Shown: positions 1 to 13,745 of the stretch, piece after piece
Position numbering within the stretch: the first letter of the stretch is position 1
How the letters are laid out: every line of letters starts with the position of its first letter
Source: Adiantum capillus-veneris
Taxonomy: Eukaryota > Streptophyta > Polypodiopsida > Polypodiales > Pteridaceae
Assembly (NCBI GenBank): GCA_014529385.2
Contig: CM043944.1
Coordinates: 53,356,768 to 53,418,767 of the forward strand
Direction of reading: 5' to 3'
DNA: 62,000 nucleotides
Position numbers and translations under genes: made by a program
The notes under the pieces: model-generated
Databases searched by the model: none
Seen by the model: only the letters and a program-made list of their open reading frames with translations
Told to the model about the DNA's origin: nothing

Positions 1-200
1 TGGTCTCCACTTCCGCCTTTGTTTTGTTGAACTTGACTTCCATCTCTTCCATCTCTTCTTTCTTGCAGTTTCCATTGCGGCAAGCCGTGTCTCGATGGTG
101 GCAAGTCTTAGCTTGAGCTCCTCATTCTCCTTGCGAAGCTGCATGACTTCATTTTGAAGGCCGACAACGTTGTCCTGCTTTGGGGGTGTTGCTACAACTC
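1..200 (-). pseudogene. Coiled-coil protein fragment (partial, frameshifted)
   Basis: Read on the minus strand, about 200-20 gives an open stretch with clear heptad-like leucine/glutamate spacing (LQNEVMQLRKENEELKLRL), which predicts a coiled coil. After residue ~50 a neighbouring frame continues with another Glu/Met/Lys-rich stretch (KEEMEEMEVKF), so one single-base frameshift or an unseen splice separates the halves. The sequence runs off the window start, so the C-terminal part is missing. I do not recognise the family. It may be a captured gene scrap or part of a retroelement gag. Confidence 0.35.
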
Positions 201-294
201 TTGCGAAAGTGAGCTTGCTTCACCTTTGTGGACCTCAACTCAAGGAGGGTTGAGATGAATATTGTGGGCATAGCGAGATGCCTTATATGGAGAT

Positions 295-300
<6 letters not shown>

Positions 301-352
<52 letters not shown>
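301..352. repeat. (GA)n microsatellite
   Basis: About 26 uninterrupted AG units. Open frames across it on both strands are simple Ser-Leu or Arg-Glu runs and are not treated as genes. Confidence 0.95.
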
Positions 353-353
<1 letters not shown>

Positions 354-537
354 ATCCGCATGTCGAGGAGAGAGTGAGCGTATCCACACTGTGTAGGTCT
401 GGAGAGTTTCCTGGCAAGCCGAGGTGGAAGGACGTGGCTTGGATGTGGCACGTGCGCTTGCAGAAGCAGGGAAGGTGAAAGGAGCCTTAGATCCCGCCAC
501 GTGGATCTAAGGCCTGCCTTTTTAATAAAGATATAGG

Positions 538-538
<1 letters not shown>

Positions 539-568
<30 letters not shown>
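539..568. repeat. (TG)n microsatellite
   Basis: About 15 TG units in otherwise ordinary AT-rich sequence. Confidence 0.95.
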
Positions 569-570
<2 letters not shown>

Positions 571-618
571 TGCCATATATTACTGTGAAGAAACAATATC
601 TGATAATTTGCGTGTATA

Positions 619-970
619 TTAGAAGTGCAGGGCTTCGAAACTATTTCCCGCCAAGACACAAAACCCTATCTTCCACGTTCTTTGTACCCATTTGCACACC
701 TTCCCTGCCAGGCCTCTAATTGCCGGGAATTCCATGAAAAGGTGGGTGAGATCTTCGCTAGCCGATTTGCACTCTGAATATCTATCAGATCTGATACCAC
801 ATGCCTTAATCTTGACGCCTGTCAGCAAAGCCCCCCCACAACACCTTCCATAGAAATACCTTCATAAAATACGACCGTTGTGGATTCCAAATGTTCTTCA
901 TGATCTCATCCCATCTGGATTCCGACCATTATTTCTTCCAGAGTTTGTTCAAAGGGGCCTTCATTTTGTT
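619..970 (-). mobile_element. LINE fragment, C-terminal zinc-binding (zf-RVT) region
   Basis: The minus strand encodes a peptide with the layout of the zf-RVT region that follows the reverse transcriptase of plant non-LTR retrotransposons: an aromatic W-x-FLWK-like start (from ~970), then LLTG-type sequence, C-GIRSDRYSEC spacing, E-DLTHLF and a tryptophan-rich end. The two parts lie in different frames with a stop between them, so this is a decayed fragment. RT and endonuclease domains are absent. Confidence 0.6.
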
Positions 971-1010
971 ATCTCCAAAATTAACCCAAATGCTTAGACT
1001 TTGCCAATGG

Positions 1011-2570
1011 CAGCCCCAAAACATTGATTTTGCGATGTAAGTTGTAACGCGTACTCAAGAATTTTACAATCTTGAGGTTTGCCAAGAAAAAATTTGTAAC
1101 CCTTACTCAACAAGCTTGATCCAACGGTGTTGAGCCCACTATGGCGATAAGCTATGTAGGGATCTTCGCACCTTCTCCATCTTGTGCACTAGTGCATGAC
1201 TAGTCATGGGGTTGCGGCTCATTGGAGCATGGGAGGGCAAGGTGGAGCATCACATTCCCTCTCGTTGAAGCAAGAGGTCAGTCCAAGTGCCACGGGTGCG
1301 GGATGACCATTGGGACTGGGTTGCAGTTCACCCTTGTTCAAAAGGGCAATGAGCTTGCCTAGAAGGTATGAATATGGTCTCTTGGTGATACCGATTCAAG
1401 TTGTTATTTGTTTACAATATGGTTGTGTGCCTTGAGGGCATGGTCATCTCCTTCAAGACTTATGCAGGCCAAAAATCAACATAGAACTAGCACAAGGTCC
1501 ACATGGAATTTTTTTTTTTTTTTTGGGGGGGGCGGGGGAATCCCCACCCGACCTCTAGGGTAAAGAAGGTCATTTAAAAACCGGGTCCCTGCAATGGGAC
1601 CCGTGGCCCCCCAAGTTTAATACAGACTTGAACCAATATTGGGACAACAAGATCCCAGTGGTGGAGTGGATAGCTCATGTGTCGATTAGACCTCTACCAT
1701 TAGATCTTGGTTTAAACCTTGTTGGTAACAATGACTCTCTTTTCACCCAGGGTGGCTCGCTTCACATGGCAATTTTTGTTACACTAAATATTTTAACTGC
1801 TCTGGGTCATCTTGTGCACATCTCGGATTGAAGCGTTGCTTTTACTATGTGCGCGCCTTGCAACACCTTTTTGATTGAGCTTCTGATGAAAATCTGTGAA
1901 GCACACACTTCAGAATTTATTTTCACACAACAACCACTCACCATTGTGAATTTTGGAAAAAAAAAAAAAAAACCAGAGAAGTGACATCAATCACCTCAAG
2001 CCCTTTTTTAGGAGAGTCATGGGCTGACTCATCCAACATTGGAGGTTGGAATGTCGTTCCAAACTATAGATAGACTATTGAAGGGTCTGAATATAGATAG
2101 GCTATTGAAGGGTCGCATCATACATTTAGCTTAAATATAATCTTTGTAAATTATTGGTGCATATCACATGCACATTGCCAATCGGCGATACTCTATGTTC
2201 TTTATTGTTTGAATATTCGTTGAGCAAACAAAAGACAGGCAAAACAGTTGCCTCACAAAAATATTTTCATAGGGGACAATCTATTGGCTTCCACGTCGGC
2301 TTGAGGTGTGAGTTTCTTGAATGGACTTCACCCTCCATTGGAGATGCATCATGCATTGCCTCAGATGTAGGAGGGAATACTCTCCATCACCTTCAATGGC
2401 AACTAGTGCGTGATGTGCATGTTGTTGTGGCCAAAAAAAGCATGGCCATTAGGTCACACAAATACACACATTTATAGATGTGTGTGTGCGTGCGGACGTG
2501 CGCACGCACACATGCAAGGACAAGTGAAGAGCGTGGATTGTAGTCCTTGTGGTACCTCTAAGAATATGAA
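1011..2570. other. Region without recognisable genes; short GC hairpin
   Basis: No frame here shows a domain I recognise. At 1507-1545 a run of T passes into a run of G. At 1581-1600 there is a short inverted repeat (CGGGTCCC, 6-nt spacer, GGGACCCG). A 17-base A run lies near 1960. A plus-strand open frame at 2154-2477 has no family features and may be chance. Confidence 0.5.
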
Positions 2571-2572
2571 AC

Positions 2573-2601
2573 TCTCTCTCTCTCTCTTTCTCTCTCTCTC
2601 A

Positions 2602-2634
<33 letters not shown>

Positions 2635-2641
2635 TCACACA
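2573..2641. repeat. Compound (TC)n-(AC)n microsatellite
   Basis: A TC-rich run of about 45 bp passes directly into an AC run. A shorter (AC)8 lies at 2763-2780. Confidence 0.9.
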
Positions 2642-2999
2642 TTGTGTTACTTTAATACTCTTGGTCTATTTTTAGCTTAATAAAAAAAGGAAGGACCACA
2701 CATAAACCTAGCCCTTGGATAGGGACCTGTTAGGGGAGGTTTTTTGTATTGCAATGATAATTACACACACACACACACTGGGTTACTAAATTAGTGCTTG
2801 ACCTACTTTTCTGTTATAAAAAGAGAGCTTTAATATATTTTGTTTAAACCTCCACTATGAGATTTAAAACCCTTCATTAAAAAAGAGCCCGAAAAGGCAT
2901 TGGCTAGATGGACTACACACACTTCACCTCACTTGAGGGAGTTCCTGTGCTTACCTCCTAGGTCTTTTAGTAAATACCACCTCCTATAGGTGCTACTAT

Positions 3000-5033
3000 C
3001 GGGTATAGCCCGTCTCAACACTTGAGTTGCTTTGCCTTGGGTAAAACCCTGCCGTGAATACTCTGGGTTACCTCCTCATTGCACCGCGCAGGCGGCTTCA
3101 TTTGCTCTGTTGGAGATCCCCTAACGCATGGATATCTGTGCGATTTGGAGTTATGTCGACCTCCCTCCCTTCTCTATTTAAAGGTGAGGGCGCATCTCTG
3201 CCCCTCACTTAGTTTTGGTTGTACTTTGCTTGAAACTAGTTACTTCGTGTCTGATGCAAAGCATGGAGCTCTCTACTCAAGTTACTCAGGTCGGTCACTG
3301 TTATTTCTTGCTTTACTTATTGCATACTTAGGATTCTATCCGCATGGTTTAACACTCTGTAAAGAAGATGCTTTGTTGGAAAATATGGTGGTCTCCTCCT
3401 GCAAACTTTAGGGGGGTTAGTCCGCGTCATGTGATCACCAAAAGGTGCATTAAAATTACTGTTTTTTCTTAAAAAAACCCACCCTATGGCCGGTGGTCAG
3501 AGCATATGGATGATTAGGTGTGTTTTTTGCTGCCCTAGTAACCAATCCAAATGGGGATATTTACTGCTTGTCTTGCTTACTAATCTCTGTTGCAGATGGT
3601 AGGCAATTTTGTGCCTTGATTGAGTATCACTGTGTGCCGGGAATTTCATTAAAAACCCTTGATGTTAAAGAAATGGGGGTGTGTGGTGTTCTACCCTCCA
3701 CACACCAGTTTATTGATTGTTCTGGCCGAATTGCTTATTGTCACGATTTTGGAACCTGGCTCATAATGCCCGCAATGGCGTAATCATAACTCACTGGCTA
3801 TGGCAATATAGTGGTTACTGTGGAAAGGTGTTTTTGGTTGCATATCATACTTTTCGTTGGTATCTTCTGGTTGCATATCATATTTTTTCGCTGAGGACTT
3901 AAAAATATGGGCTGCGGCTGTCTTCGTTTTTGTAACTGGTTTTTTAAAGAAAAAACAAAAATGGGGATATATATTGCTTCACCTTGGTAGTGTAAGCTGT
4001 CGAAAATACATTCGGTGAAGACTTTCTGTAAGTGTTCTCTAACTCGGGCCAATATACTGTTTTTTACATTAGCATCTTGGTTTGTAAATGATAAGAAATT
4101 CACCCTATGAGTTTTGGAAGGTTCTGCTTCTTTTTTGGTATCCATGTTACACACTATCGTTGTTCATGGTCTTTTCTTCAGAAAGGAAGGGAAATACATT
4201 ACTGTTATTTTTCATGTTCTCAAGAGGATGTTACTCGTGTGATAGCTTTGGATATTAATATGGAACTAGTACTTTAAACATAGTTTAACCTTTTCTCTAA
4301 AAACTTCAAGGTTTGGAGTATGGATGGGTCTTTTTTAGCAGCACTCCTTGTTACTTGGATTGCTCAAAGAAATGTATATGGTAAAAGATGGAAGTTTTGG
4401 AATCCATTCCACTATGATAGGTATCTAACCTAAAAACGAGTTTTAAACGAGCTTGTTATTTGGAAATTTTTATTTGGTGATACTTTCAGAACTGATAAAA
4501 CTCTTAAAATAAATGAAGGGGGGATTCAGAAACTTGGATTAGAAGGGGTGATGGCCTTCTAATCAAAATGATACTCTTTTACTAAAATCTTTGGGATTCT
4601 CTAAAAATAAGCGAAATGACAACTTTTTGGACTAAGCTTGTAAAGGTTTTAAAAAGTTTGTAAGATGGACATGGATAATAACTGGTATAGTCCATCGATA
4701 CCTGTAAAACGAATCCAAGGCTAACTGAATCGTTGTCTTGTTTAGATGGATGCAGGTAAGGACTCTATCTTATCTTGAAAGGTTTTTTTAATTTGACTTT
4801 GGCAAGCTGTCCTACACTGAATGGAACACCCACTTATGATTTGGGAAGTTCTTTTACTATCTGCATACTGAAAGGGGATCTCTTTTCTACAAACATTGTA
4901 CTTAAACGATTCTAATACTGAGTTGTTTTTGTACGTATCTATTCTTTGTTCCATTGCTAGCCGTCTTTTGAATGTAGAAGTTCAATTATGTTTTATTATC
5001 TAAGATTTAACAGCTACACACACACACACTTTT
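3000..5033 (+). repeat. Dispersed repeat family B, copy 1
   Basis: This stretch shares blocks with 9.8-11.65, 15.85-17.35 and 21.4-23.5 kb. Examples are the TATA/GTGAGGG block near 3175 and the 3' block with 'gatggatgcaggtaaggac', ending '...aacagcta' followed by (CA)n at about 5020. The orientation is assigned from that recurrent 3' end. No protein domain is visible; the open frames at 3079-3411 and 3520-3783 are not conserved between copies. Confidence 0.6.
3175..3215 (+). promoter_or_regulatory. TATA plus GTGAGGG/CCCTCAC promoter-like module
   Basis: TATTTAAA at 3175-3182 is followed 2 bp later by GTGAGGG and, after a short spacer, by CCCCTCACTTAG. The same arrangement recurs at 16100, 21653 and 32745. 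It is plausibly the Pol II start region of the B-type repeats; no transcript evidence is available. Confidence 0.4.
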
Positions 5034-5039
5034 TTGTGT

Positions 5040-5261
5040 AAATTTTCTTTGATTAATTTACAAGTGGGAAACCTCAAAGCGAGGAAAACCAACGAAAAGA
5101 ATGGAATACAAAAAGCGGAGTACTATGGGGCTCCGAAGGCTAGAAACAATCGAAGTAAATCTTATAGGTATCAAGAGTGACGTCTCCAACGTCATAAGCG
5201 AAATGTTGCGCTTGACCAAGAGATAATTTGAAATAGGGAAAGGGGTCAACATAAGAGCCTT
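5040..5261 (+). other. Possible coding scrap with coiled-coil character
   Basis: One plus-strand frame reads MEYKKRSTMGLRRLETIEV and continues with DVSNVISEMLRLTK-like spacing, suggesting a short coiled coil from a gag-like or unknown protein. It is under 60 residues with no diagnostic motif. Confidence 0.2.
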
Positions 5262-6625
5262 GGAACATTAACACTAGAATGGTAACAGGACACTTTTATG
5301 TCCTTGGACACTTTTGTGTCCTGTTAAGTGACCATTTTGCTTGAATTATTTGAAGAGTATGAAAATGAATTTTTAGGTGCTATATATCCACAAAGTTGCC
5401 TTATGAGTTGAAAAAAACTTAGCATTTTTTTTTGAGTATCGATCTCACCATTAACCTTACTCTTGCACAACATTTTTGAACCTAAACTGTGTGAAAAAAC
5501 GGGTCCTGTTTTTTGTTTTTTTTCAATTTTTGGCAACTATACCACTCTAAACTTCATGTTTGTGAGGTTTAGATGGCTAGAGGTTAGGCCATCATAGTTC
5601 TCAACATGTTTTGATGCTTGTAGGGAGAGCTAAGTGTTAAAATTGAAAGTTATGACCAATTTACGAGAATTGCATAATCGTGTTTTTTGGCCAAAATTAG
5701 CACTTTTATGATTTTCTTGGTGGCTTTCTGATATCCAAATTCAATTTTGATTGAGTAAGTGTAATGTATAACATAAAGCTAATCTTCCTTGAGTTTTGGG
5801 GGACCTAATATGCTATATAGCATAGTATATGATGATGGTTGAGTTTTTTGATTTCTGAAGAATACAATACATTTTAGAGGAGCAAGTATAACTTTCTCAA
5901 TATTGCTAGTTTCTTAGGCCAATTGTGTGTATTTTGTAGGTAGTAACCATATTTAATCATAGACTACAAACTTGGCTAGATATTGAGTAGTTTCTATGGG
6001 TTTCTAGAGGTCATAATGCTAAACCCAGTTTTTTCATGTTTGCTATATTTAGCACTTTATCATTGCCCCCAAGCTAGGTTCCAATTGTAAGAGATCCATT
6101 ATCCTTTTGACATGATCCATGGATCCTTTTGAATCCAGAGGCCCAAAGGGAACTAAGAAAACATGTATATAGTATCTGTATTGAGCGTGACTATAGAAAC
6201 TTTGATGATAGGTCCGTAGAATGGCAAAAATGCAACTTTTTTGTACCTATTTTTTTTGCCCAAAAAAAAATTAGTGAGGTAAAAGCAACCATATGTTTTG
6301 GTCACCAACCCATTGAAGTTAACGGGGCATTTTATCTCATGTCCTACAAAAATCTCCACTCTTATTTATATGCAATCAACCGTAAGAAATTGTTGTTTTG
6401 GGCAAAATGCACTGGTCCATCAACTTTGGAGGCTTGTAGTGACCAAGGGATGAGAAAAATTACAAGTTTCTTATTTTTTCCATATGTAGTAGTTATTGAA
6501 CTATAAGCTCATGAAAGGATTTTTCAGAATGAGTGGATCTACTATGGTTTTGGAAATTTTTCCCAAAACCCTGAAAGGACACTTTTATGTCCTGTTAGGT
6601 TACCATTCTAGTGTTAAGGAGTTCC
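5262..6625. mobile_element. Non-autonomous inverted-repeat element (~1.36 kb)
   Basis: The left end (GGAAC, then TTAACACTAGAATGGTAAC, then AGGACACTTTTATGTCC) recurs inverted at the right end (6573-6625), with a 2-bp and a 5-bp indel. This gives imperfect terminal repeats of roughly 45 bp. The interior is AT-rich. Its open frame at 6129-6506 has no recognisable domain. LINE sequence begins directly at the right edge. I did not find a convincing target-site duplication. Confidence 0.6.
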
Positions 6626-7950
6626 TATGGTGCCAGATGACCCACATAGTCCAAAATCTGACCCCGGTGAAGAACAATGCAAACTGAGATTGCGGTCATT
6701 GGAGCACCCCAAAAAGCCAAAAGCGTTTGTGAAAAGAGCCGGTAAGAAAACGGAGACGAAGAGCAGTCGACACTTGCTGAATGAAGGCTCTGGAGTGGCG
6801 ACAACACCATAGCAAGTGTGGAACGATCTCCTCAGCTTCAAGGCATCAGAGGTAGCGGGAAGGCGCAATATGCCGAGCATGTAACACACTGCCAATAGGT
6901 ACAACTCCCACCAAGCAGCACCACTCAAAGGTAGATGACTCTGCCAAATGCGAGACAATGTGTGTTGCCACCACAAGGATGACTTGGAAAGCTGGTTACC
7001 ATGATATACAATCCGTACATTAGACTGAAAGATGGCATATACACCGCCTGCTGAGATGCAATCCAATTTAATAGGAGCCAGATTTCAATCAGAGAAGAGA
7101 GAGTCCACATCCAAAGGAGGAATGGGTGAGTGATCAGCAAGCATCCTTTGAATTTCCTGCCAGAGAGGAGAATAGTGAGGACCCAACCGAAAGTGGGACA
7201 CTGCATCAACAAACAAAAGAACATAACCCAAGTCATGTCAACCATCTGATGCACCTGACACATTCCTTTTTGGGAAAGAAAATATGCTTGGCGAGGAGAT
7301 CATTGAACCAAAGTCGAAGCGAAGGCCCTGCTCCAATGCAGACTCTCCAAACGAAGGGAGTTACCACAGAGGATTGTCGACCATTCCAAGCCAAATGCGA
7401 AGTGACAACCTTCCAATCAACAATGAGAGAAGAAGTAAAGGGAAATCCAAGAATGTGTCCTTCAAGCTTCCCAAAAACAACATCCCAATAAGTCGGTTTC
7501 CAATGACCAAAAGATGGGGTGACAATGTGCGTACACAAATATGTGACAATGAGAGCGCAGGGTTGCTGCTGCTCCACCAAAACTGGCAACAACATAGCTT
7601 TCCGAGCAAAAAGATGACGTCGCAAGTCCAAAATATTTAACCCTCCAGGCCGCTTGGGAGAACACAACTTGTCCAAAGATAGAAGCCGAAGACCCTTCGT
7701 GCTAGATGAGGTCTGCCAAAAATGCTCTAAAATATTGGACATGAGGGACTGCAAGCGCAACCGAGGCCATGATAACAAAGCGGCAAGTAAAACTGCACAT
7801 AAGCCACAAGGATGCAGTGAACAATCGTGGGATGCACATGAAGTGGCCACGTGGACAATTTCCTATAAATTAACTTGGAATGCAGACGTTGGAGCACCCA
7901 ATCCAGTATTTGCATAGCCGACACAATCCAACCTAGCGGATAACCCAAAT
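6626..7950 (-). mobile_element. LINE fragment: end of RT domain to zf-RVT region (decayed)
   Basis: On the minus strand, 7850-7233 encodes the segment after the RT palm of plant LINEs: an FW motif, then LDKLCSPKRPGGLNILDLRR (the usual C-PK-GGL-I-DL block) and a Trp-rich tail. The reading continues in two other frames (7263-6925, 7066-6614) with W-LSRIW-S-LP-SG and later cysteine spacing like zf-RVT. At least two frameshifts make it non-functional. The endonuclease and RT palm are missing. Confidence 0.65.
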
Positions 7951-8074
7951 GGTGAACCAGAACATATGGAGGAACAATCTTCCCAGGTCACAATATCTTA
8001 TGCTAGTCACACTCTTTCAGAGGCAATAGCTTGGATTTACAAAAGTAAGTTTGAGACCTGCTGCCAATCCAAAC

Positions 8075-9233
<1,159 letters not shown>

Positions 9234-9235
<2 letters not shown>

Positions 9236-9270
9236 GAGCGCGCGTGCGCGCACACACACACTCACACACG
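9234..9270. repeat. Alternating purine-pyrimidine tract (CG/CA)
   Basis: GCGCGCGTGCGCGC passes into CACACACA. This is the short counterpart of the long (AC)n arrays that separate families D and C in other copies. Confidence 0.85.
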
Positions 9271-9790
9271 ATCATAGCAGGAGCTTCAACTTGGGGTGGT
9301 TGTTGATACTCAATCATAGCTTAATCAATATCCTATTGGTGCTGTGCCTACTGACGGCCGTATACAAAGCATCTGAACACTTGGTGTCCTGGGGCCTCAC
9401 TTCAAGCCTATGGCAGCCGCTTCAACTCAATAGGTAGGTCTATGCACCTACTGAGATTCTGGGATTTATATAAACATACATATAGAAAAAGTTCTTTTTA
9501 TAATCAATGGTAGCATAACACAATCATGTACATACTATAGGCATAGCAACCTTATGACTTGACATAAGATAAACGCCCCGTTAATCAGCTTTGAATGTGA
9601 CTCTAAGCTCTTGGAAGGCTACGGACATGTGCTCTTAAATGTATTGCATCATTACCATCCTATACTGGTTCAGATATATATATTTTTTTGTTGAAGGCCT
9701 TTGCTGGTAGTAATTTATAGAGTGAGGTTTGTACCTATTACTCGTGTCTCAGTGATGGAAAGTTGCATCTAACCTTGATCTTCACACTGA
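9271..9790 (+). repeat. Dispersed repeat family C, copy 1 (5' part)
   Basis: It begins 'catagcaggagcttcaac' directly after the CA tract and matches 11765, 24870 and 29602. It leaves the family near 9790, where a B-type unit takes over. Confidence 0.7.
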
Positions 9791-11644
9791 ATATTTGTGC
9801 ATCTTGGCACCGAATGAGCATTCATGTGCTATTTGTTGGCACAGTAAGGTAAGCATTAAAAGTGTGTCGGAAAATAGCATGGTGGCAGTTTTTACCTTGC
9901 CTCAGGCGTATACTGCTTGTGATCATGTTGGGTTAAGACGGGTTTTTACGGCTGTCGTTAATTCTCTTTTTTTCACACTATGTGCAGCAGGTGTATATAC
10001 TACTCATGAATGGTAGGTTTTTTGTTTTCTTACTCACCATGGAAAAGGCTGTTAAGGATGGTCGGTAAAAATTGTCACTTACATCCACTGGTAAATGAAA
10101 ATTGGGGTTGTTATCACTGGGTTGGCTTAAGCCTTGAATTCACTTGCTGTAAATGAATATTAATAGGGTGTTTCCCCCGGGTGCTAACCAATGCTGTACT
10201 GGTTCATTATGGACTGAATTCAATGAGGTAATTGCATGAGCAAGTATAGTTTGGGATTAGATTGATAAACATGGATTAATGGTTCACTGTCTTTTTGTAA
10301 AACTACAACCTAGTATAACACATCGGTTGGGCTATGTGAATATGAGGAGTGCCGATTTGACTTCTTGCGCACTGTGTGTGGGGGTGGTTGGCCCGACTGC
10401 ATACGACGACTGCATACGATTGATGTACCAACTCATTAACTAGTTAATCTTTTACTTCTGTTGCATTCGCTTGGCGGGTATAAATTCTGTAAAAAAATGA
10501 ATCGAAGATCTGTTGCACCTGCTGCTTTATAACAAAACCCTTTTTTTACTAAAGAACCTCTACCAATTAAGGTAAGTATACACTATGGGACAGTTCTTTG
10601 ACTGCATTATCTTCTACATTTGACTGCATTTGACTATATGGTATGTGCCCCTTGGATTGGCATAGGGATGTTATGGTGCTGGTTATCTTCTTGTTAAGAA
10701 TCGATACTAGCTCTGTTCTGGCTTATGGTATAATTTTGGGAGGCTTGGCCTGCCGGCTGCATATGGGTATTGAACTATTCTTTAGTTATTTGGTTTTTTA
10801 CAAATACTGGGCCTATTTAGTTACTGGTTGTCTTGTTAAAGAACTTTGTATCACAAAGATAGGTAAAGTTTAGAAACAAAAACCATAATGGCACGTTTTT
10901 TCTCTAGAGCTTCATGGGTTTTACTTCAAGGGCTCCTTGCCACTTAATGTGCTGAGAGTTCTATCTGGTAATAGATATACAAACTAAAGGAAGTTTTGGA
11001 TTCCATATACCATGATGAGCATAAACTTTATTTGACCCAGACAAACATAAACTAGCTTGATACTTTTTTGAACTTTAATAGGAATTTTAATAGCTTCTTT
11101 TATTAATTGATATGGTAGAGTTTCATTAATCTTGAAGGATATTATGATAGGGGACTATGACACTTGGATTAGAAGGGGTGGTGGCCTTCTAATCAGAATA
11201 ATATTTTTTGTTACAAACTTGGGTATATGAAAAAGAGAAAAAGAAGAACATTTTGTACACATATATCACTAAGCTTGTTAAAGTAAAAAAAAGTTTGTAA
11301 GATATATGGACATGGATAACAACTAGTATGGTCCATTGTGGTACCTGTAAAACACATCCAACGCTAACTGAATTGTTGTCTTGTTTGGATGGATGCAAGT
11401 AAGGACTCTATCTTATCTTGGAAGGTTTTTTTGACTTTGGCAAGCTATCATACTCTAGATGAAATACTCACTTATGACTTGGGAAGTTCCTTTACTATCT
11501 GAAAGGGATCTCTTTCCTACAAAATTTGTACTTAAATGATTCTAATATTGAGTTGTTTTTGTACTTATCTATTCCTTGTTCCATTGCCAACTGTCTTTTG
11601 AATGTAAAAATTCAATTATGTCTTATTATCTAAAATTTAAGAGC

Positions 11645-11650
<6 letters not shown>
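9791..11650 (+). repeat. Dispersed repeat family B, copy 2
   Basis: The 3' 500 bp (11160-11650) closely matches 4540-5030, including 'ttagaaggggtg.tggccttctaatc' and the 'gatggatgcaagtaaggac' block, ending at (CA)n. The 5' part is more diverged. No domain is recognised; a plus frame at 10643-10873 is not supported by other copies. Confidence 0.55.
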
Positions 11651-11764
<114 letters not shown>

Positions 11765-12304
11765 TGAGCATAGCAGGAGCTTCAACCTGGGGTGGTCGAT
11801 GATACTCAATCATAGCTTAATCAATATCCTATTGGTGCTACGCCTATTGACGGCCGTACACAAAGCATCTGAAGTCTTGCTCCTGGGGTCGCACTTCAAG
11901 CCTATGGCAGCCGCTTCAATTCAATAGGTAGGTGTGTGCACAAACTGAGATTCAGGGATTTATTTAAACATACATATATAAAGAGTTCTTTTTACAATTC
12001 AATGGTAGCATAACACAATCATGTACATACTATAGGCATAGAAACCTTATGGCTTGACATAAGATAAACGTCCTATTTATCAGCTTTGAATGTGAGTCTA
12101 AGCTCTTGGAAGGCTACTGCTAGCATGTGCTCTTACATGGACTACATCATTACAATCCCATATTGGTTCATATATAAATATTTGTTTGTTGAAGGCCTTT
12201 GCTGGTACTAATCTATAGAGTGAGGTTCGTACCTATTACTCGTGTCTCAGTGATGGAAAATTCCATCTAACCTTGATCTTCACACTAAATATTTGTAGGT
12301 CTTG
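11765..12304 (+). repeat. Dispersed repeat family C, copy 2 (left part)
   Basis: It matches 24870-25400 and 29602-30140. The family is interrupted at about 12305 by an LTR-element fragment and resumes near 12990. Confidence 0.65.
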
Positions 12305-12985
12305 GCTACGAACACTGCTCGCGAATTCTCCTTCTGCCTTCTGCTGCAAATCAAGTATCGAGCGTCAAGTAGAGGATAGGAATATCTTCCTGGTGTGAAT
12401 ACCCGCTTGGGTAAGTCCTTGAGAGTGAATTGGGTGGCCAATATCTCTAAATAGTGTGAATACAAAAAAAAAAGAGGTGAATTTTCTGTTGCAACCGAAA
12501 CAGGGCGATGGCGAGGGTAACAGAGTTGTTCACGGCGGGCTGGGAAGGCCGAATTGGCAGATGGTCAAGAGACGAGATGTCTCCAGCAAGCCAGGGCGAA
12601 TCCTCTGATGCTGGTTTTGCTCGGTTTGTTGCAGGTCGACAGCGCTTGCTTCCTCTTTGCAGGCGACTGCTCCCACGCTCTAAGTCGAGCCAAGGCCGAT
12701 GACAAGCTCTGATATCAGTTGTTGTAACTTTGGCTAGCTATGGTGGGTGGAGCCGGAGGATAGCCATGGTTTGGTGCTGAGCAGCAGATGCGAGAAAGAG
12801 AGAGAGAGATTAGAGATTCGACACAGAAGAAAAATAACACTATATTTTTTTTAATTGAAAGAAACCTTACATATAAAGTAAAAATGCCATGCACACTTAA
12901 CTTTAAGTGATCCTCCCTGCATGCATCATAGAGGGAGTTTCCGATACGCTGACATCGAAATCCGTGAGGGCTTGGAAACCCAACA
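12305..12985 (-). mobile_element. LTR-retrotransposon fragment with LTR and primer-binding site
   Basis: A 266-bp candidate LTR at 12720-12985 starts TGTTG and ends CAACA. Beside it (12706-12717) GCTCTGATATCA is the reverse complement of TGATATCAGAGC, one base from the initiator-Met tRNA primer site TGGTATCAGAGC. On the minus strand the order is LTR, 2 bp, primer site, then internal sequence (12705-12305). Only the 5' end of the element remains. Superfamily is undetermined; the primer site fits many Copia and Gypsy elements. Confidence 0.5.
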
Positions 12986-13300
12986 ATTATGTCTTTCCCG
13001 CAACAAAAATAGATCCTCTATTTTTGGATTAGTATGGGATACATTATTTCCATTTCAATAGATGGATGAAGTTCATTACTAACCTTTGTTATGTTTACAT
13101 GGTATGTTACATGTTTTTTAGAAAGATGGGTCAATATACATAAATACACAAAAGCTAGCTGATTGCTAATAGTTCTTTCTATTCATACTCAGCAAGTTAG
13201 AAGATTGCTGATAGAATTTGGTTTGCTGTGAGGGTCTACAACCTCATGTGATGGTCTTATACAAGAGGTAGACGACTGGTTTTTTTTAGCATAATGAACA
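12986..13300 (+). repeat. Dispersed repeat family C, copy 2 (right part, truncated)
   Basis: It resumes at 'tgtctttcccgcaac' and matches 25760-26060 and 30490-30800, then ends where CT-rich tandem repeats begin. Confidence 0.6.
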
Positions 13301-13369
13301 AGTACAAGTCTCTCTCTCTCTCTCTCCTGTTGGAGAAGCAAAGCGAGGGCTCTCTCCCACTCTCTTTCT

Positions 13370-13745
13370 CTCGTGCTTAAGAACGAGGGCAAACCAAAGG
13401 GATGGGTCTCCCTCGCTCTTGTGCTTGAGAACCAAAGAGGGGACGGGTCTCTCTCCCTCTCGACCTTGAAGCAACAAAGGGACGAGTCTCTCTGCCTCTC
13501 GATCTTGAAGCAACAAAGGGACGAGTCTCTCTGCCTCTCGATCTTGAAGCAACAAAGGGAAATAGACTCGCCGAAAAGCTCTCTCTTCTCTCTCGCTCTC
13601 GGATTGAAGCAAAGAGAGGAAGATTTGCTTGAACAAGGAAGAAGGATACAACTTGAGAAGTCAGTGAAAAGGGTCAGGGAGGAGGAATAACAAATTTATC
13701 TCTCGATCTTGGATCTAAGCAAGCATGAAGTCTCTCTCTCATTGA
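13370..13745. repeat. CT-rich minisatellite, 39-bp unit
   Basis: Near-identical 39-bp units start at 13462, 13501 and 13540 ('ttgaagcaacaaagggacg...' core), with more diverged units on both sides. Open frames across it on both strands simply reflect the repeat. Confidence 0.85.

Noticed and set aside
3079-3783. Plus-strand frames of 87-110 codons in family B copy 1 as genes
   Set aside because: They are not conserved in the other B copies and have no recognisable motif.
6129-6506. 125-codon plus-strand open frame as a gene
   Set aside because: It lies inside an AT-rich non-autonomous element, has no domain, and overlaps an equally long frame on the other strand.
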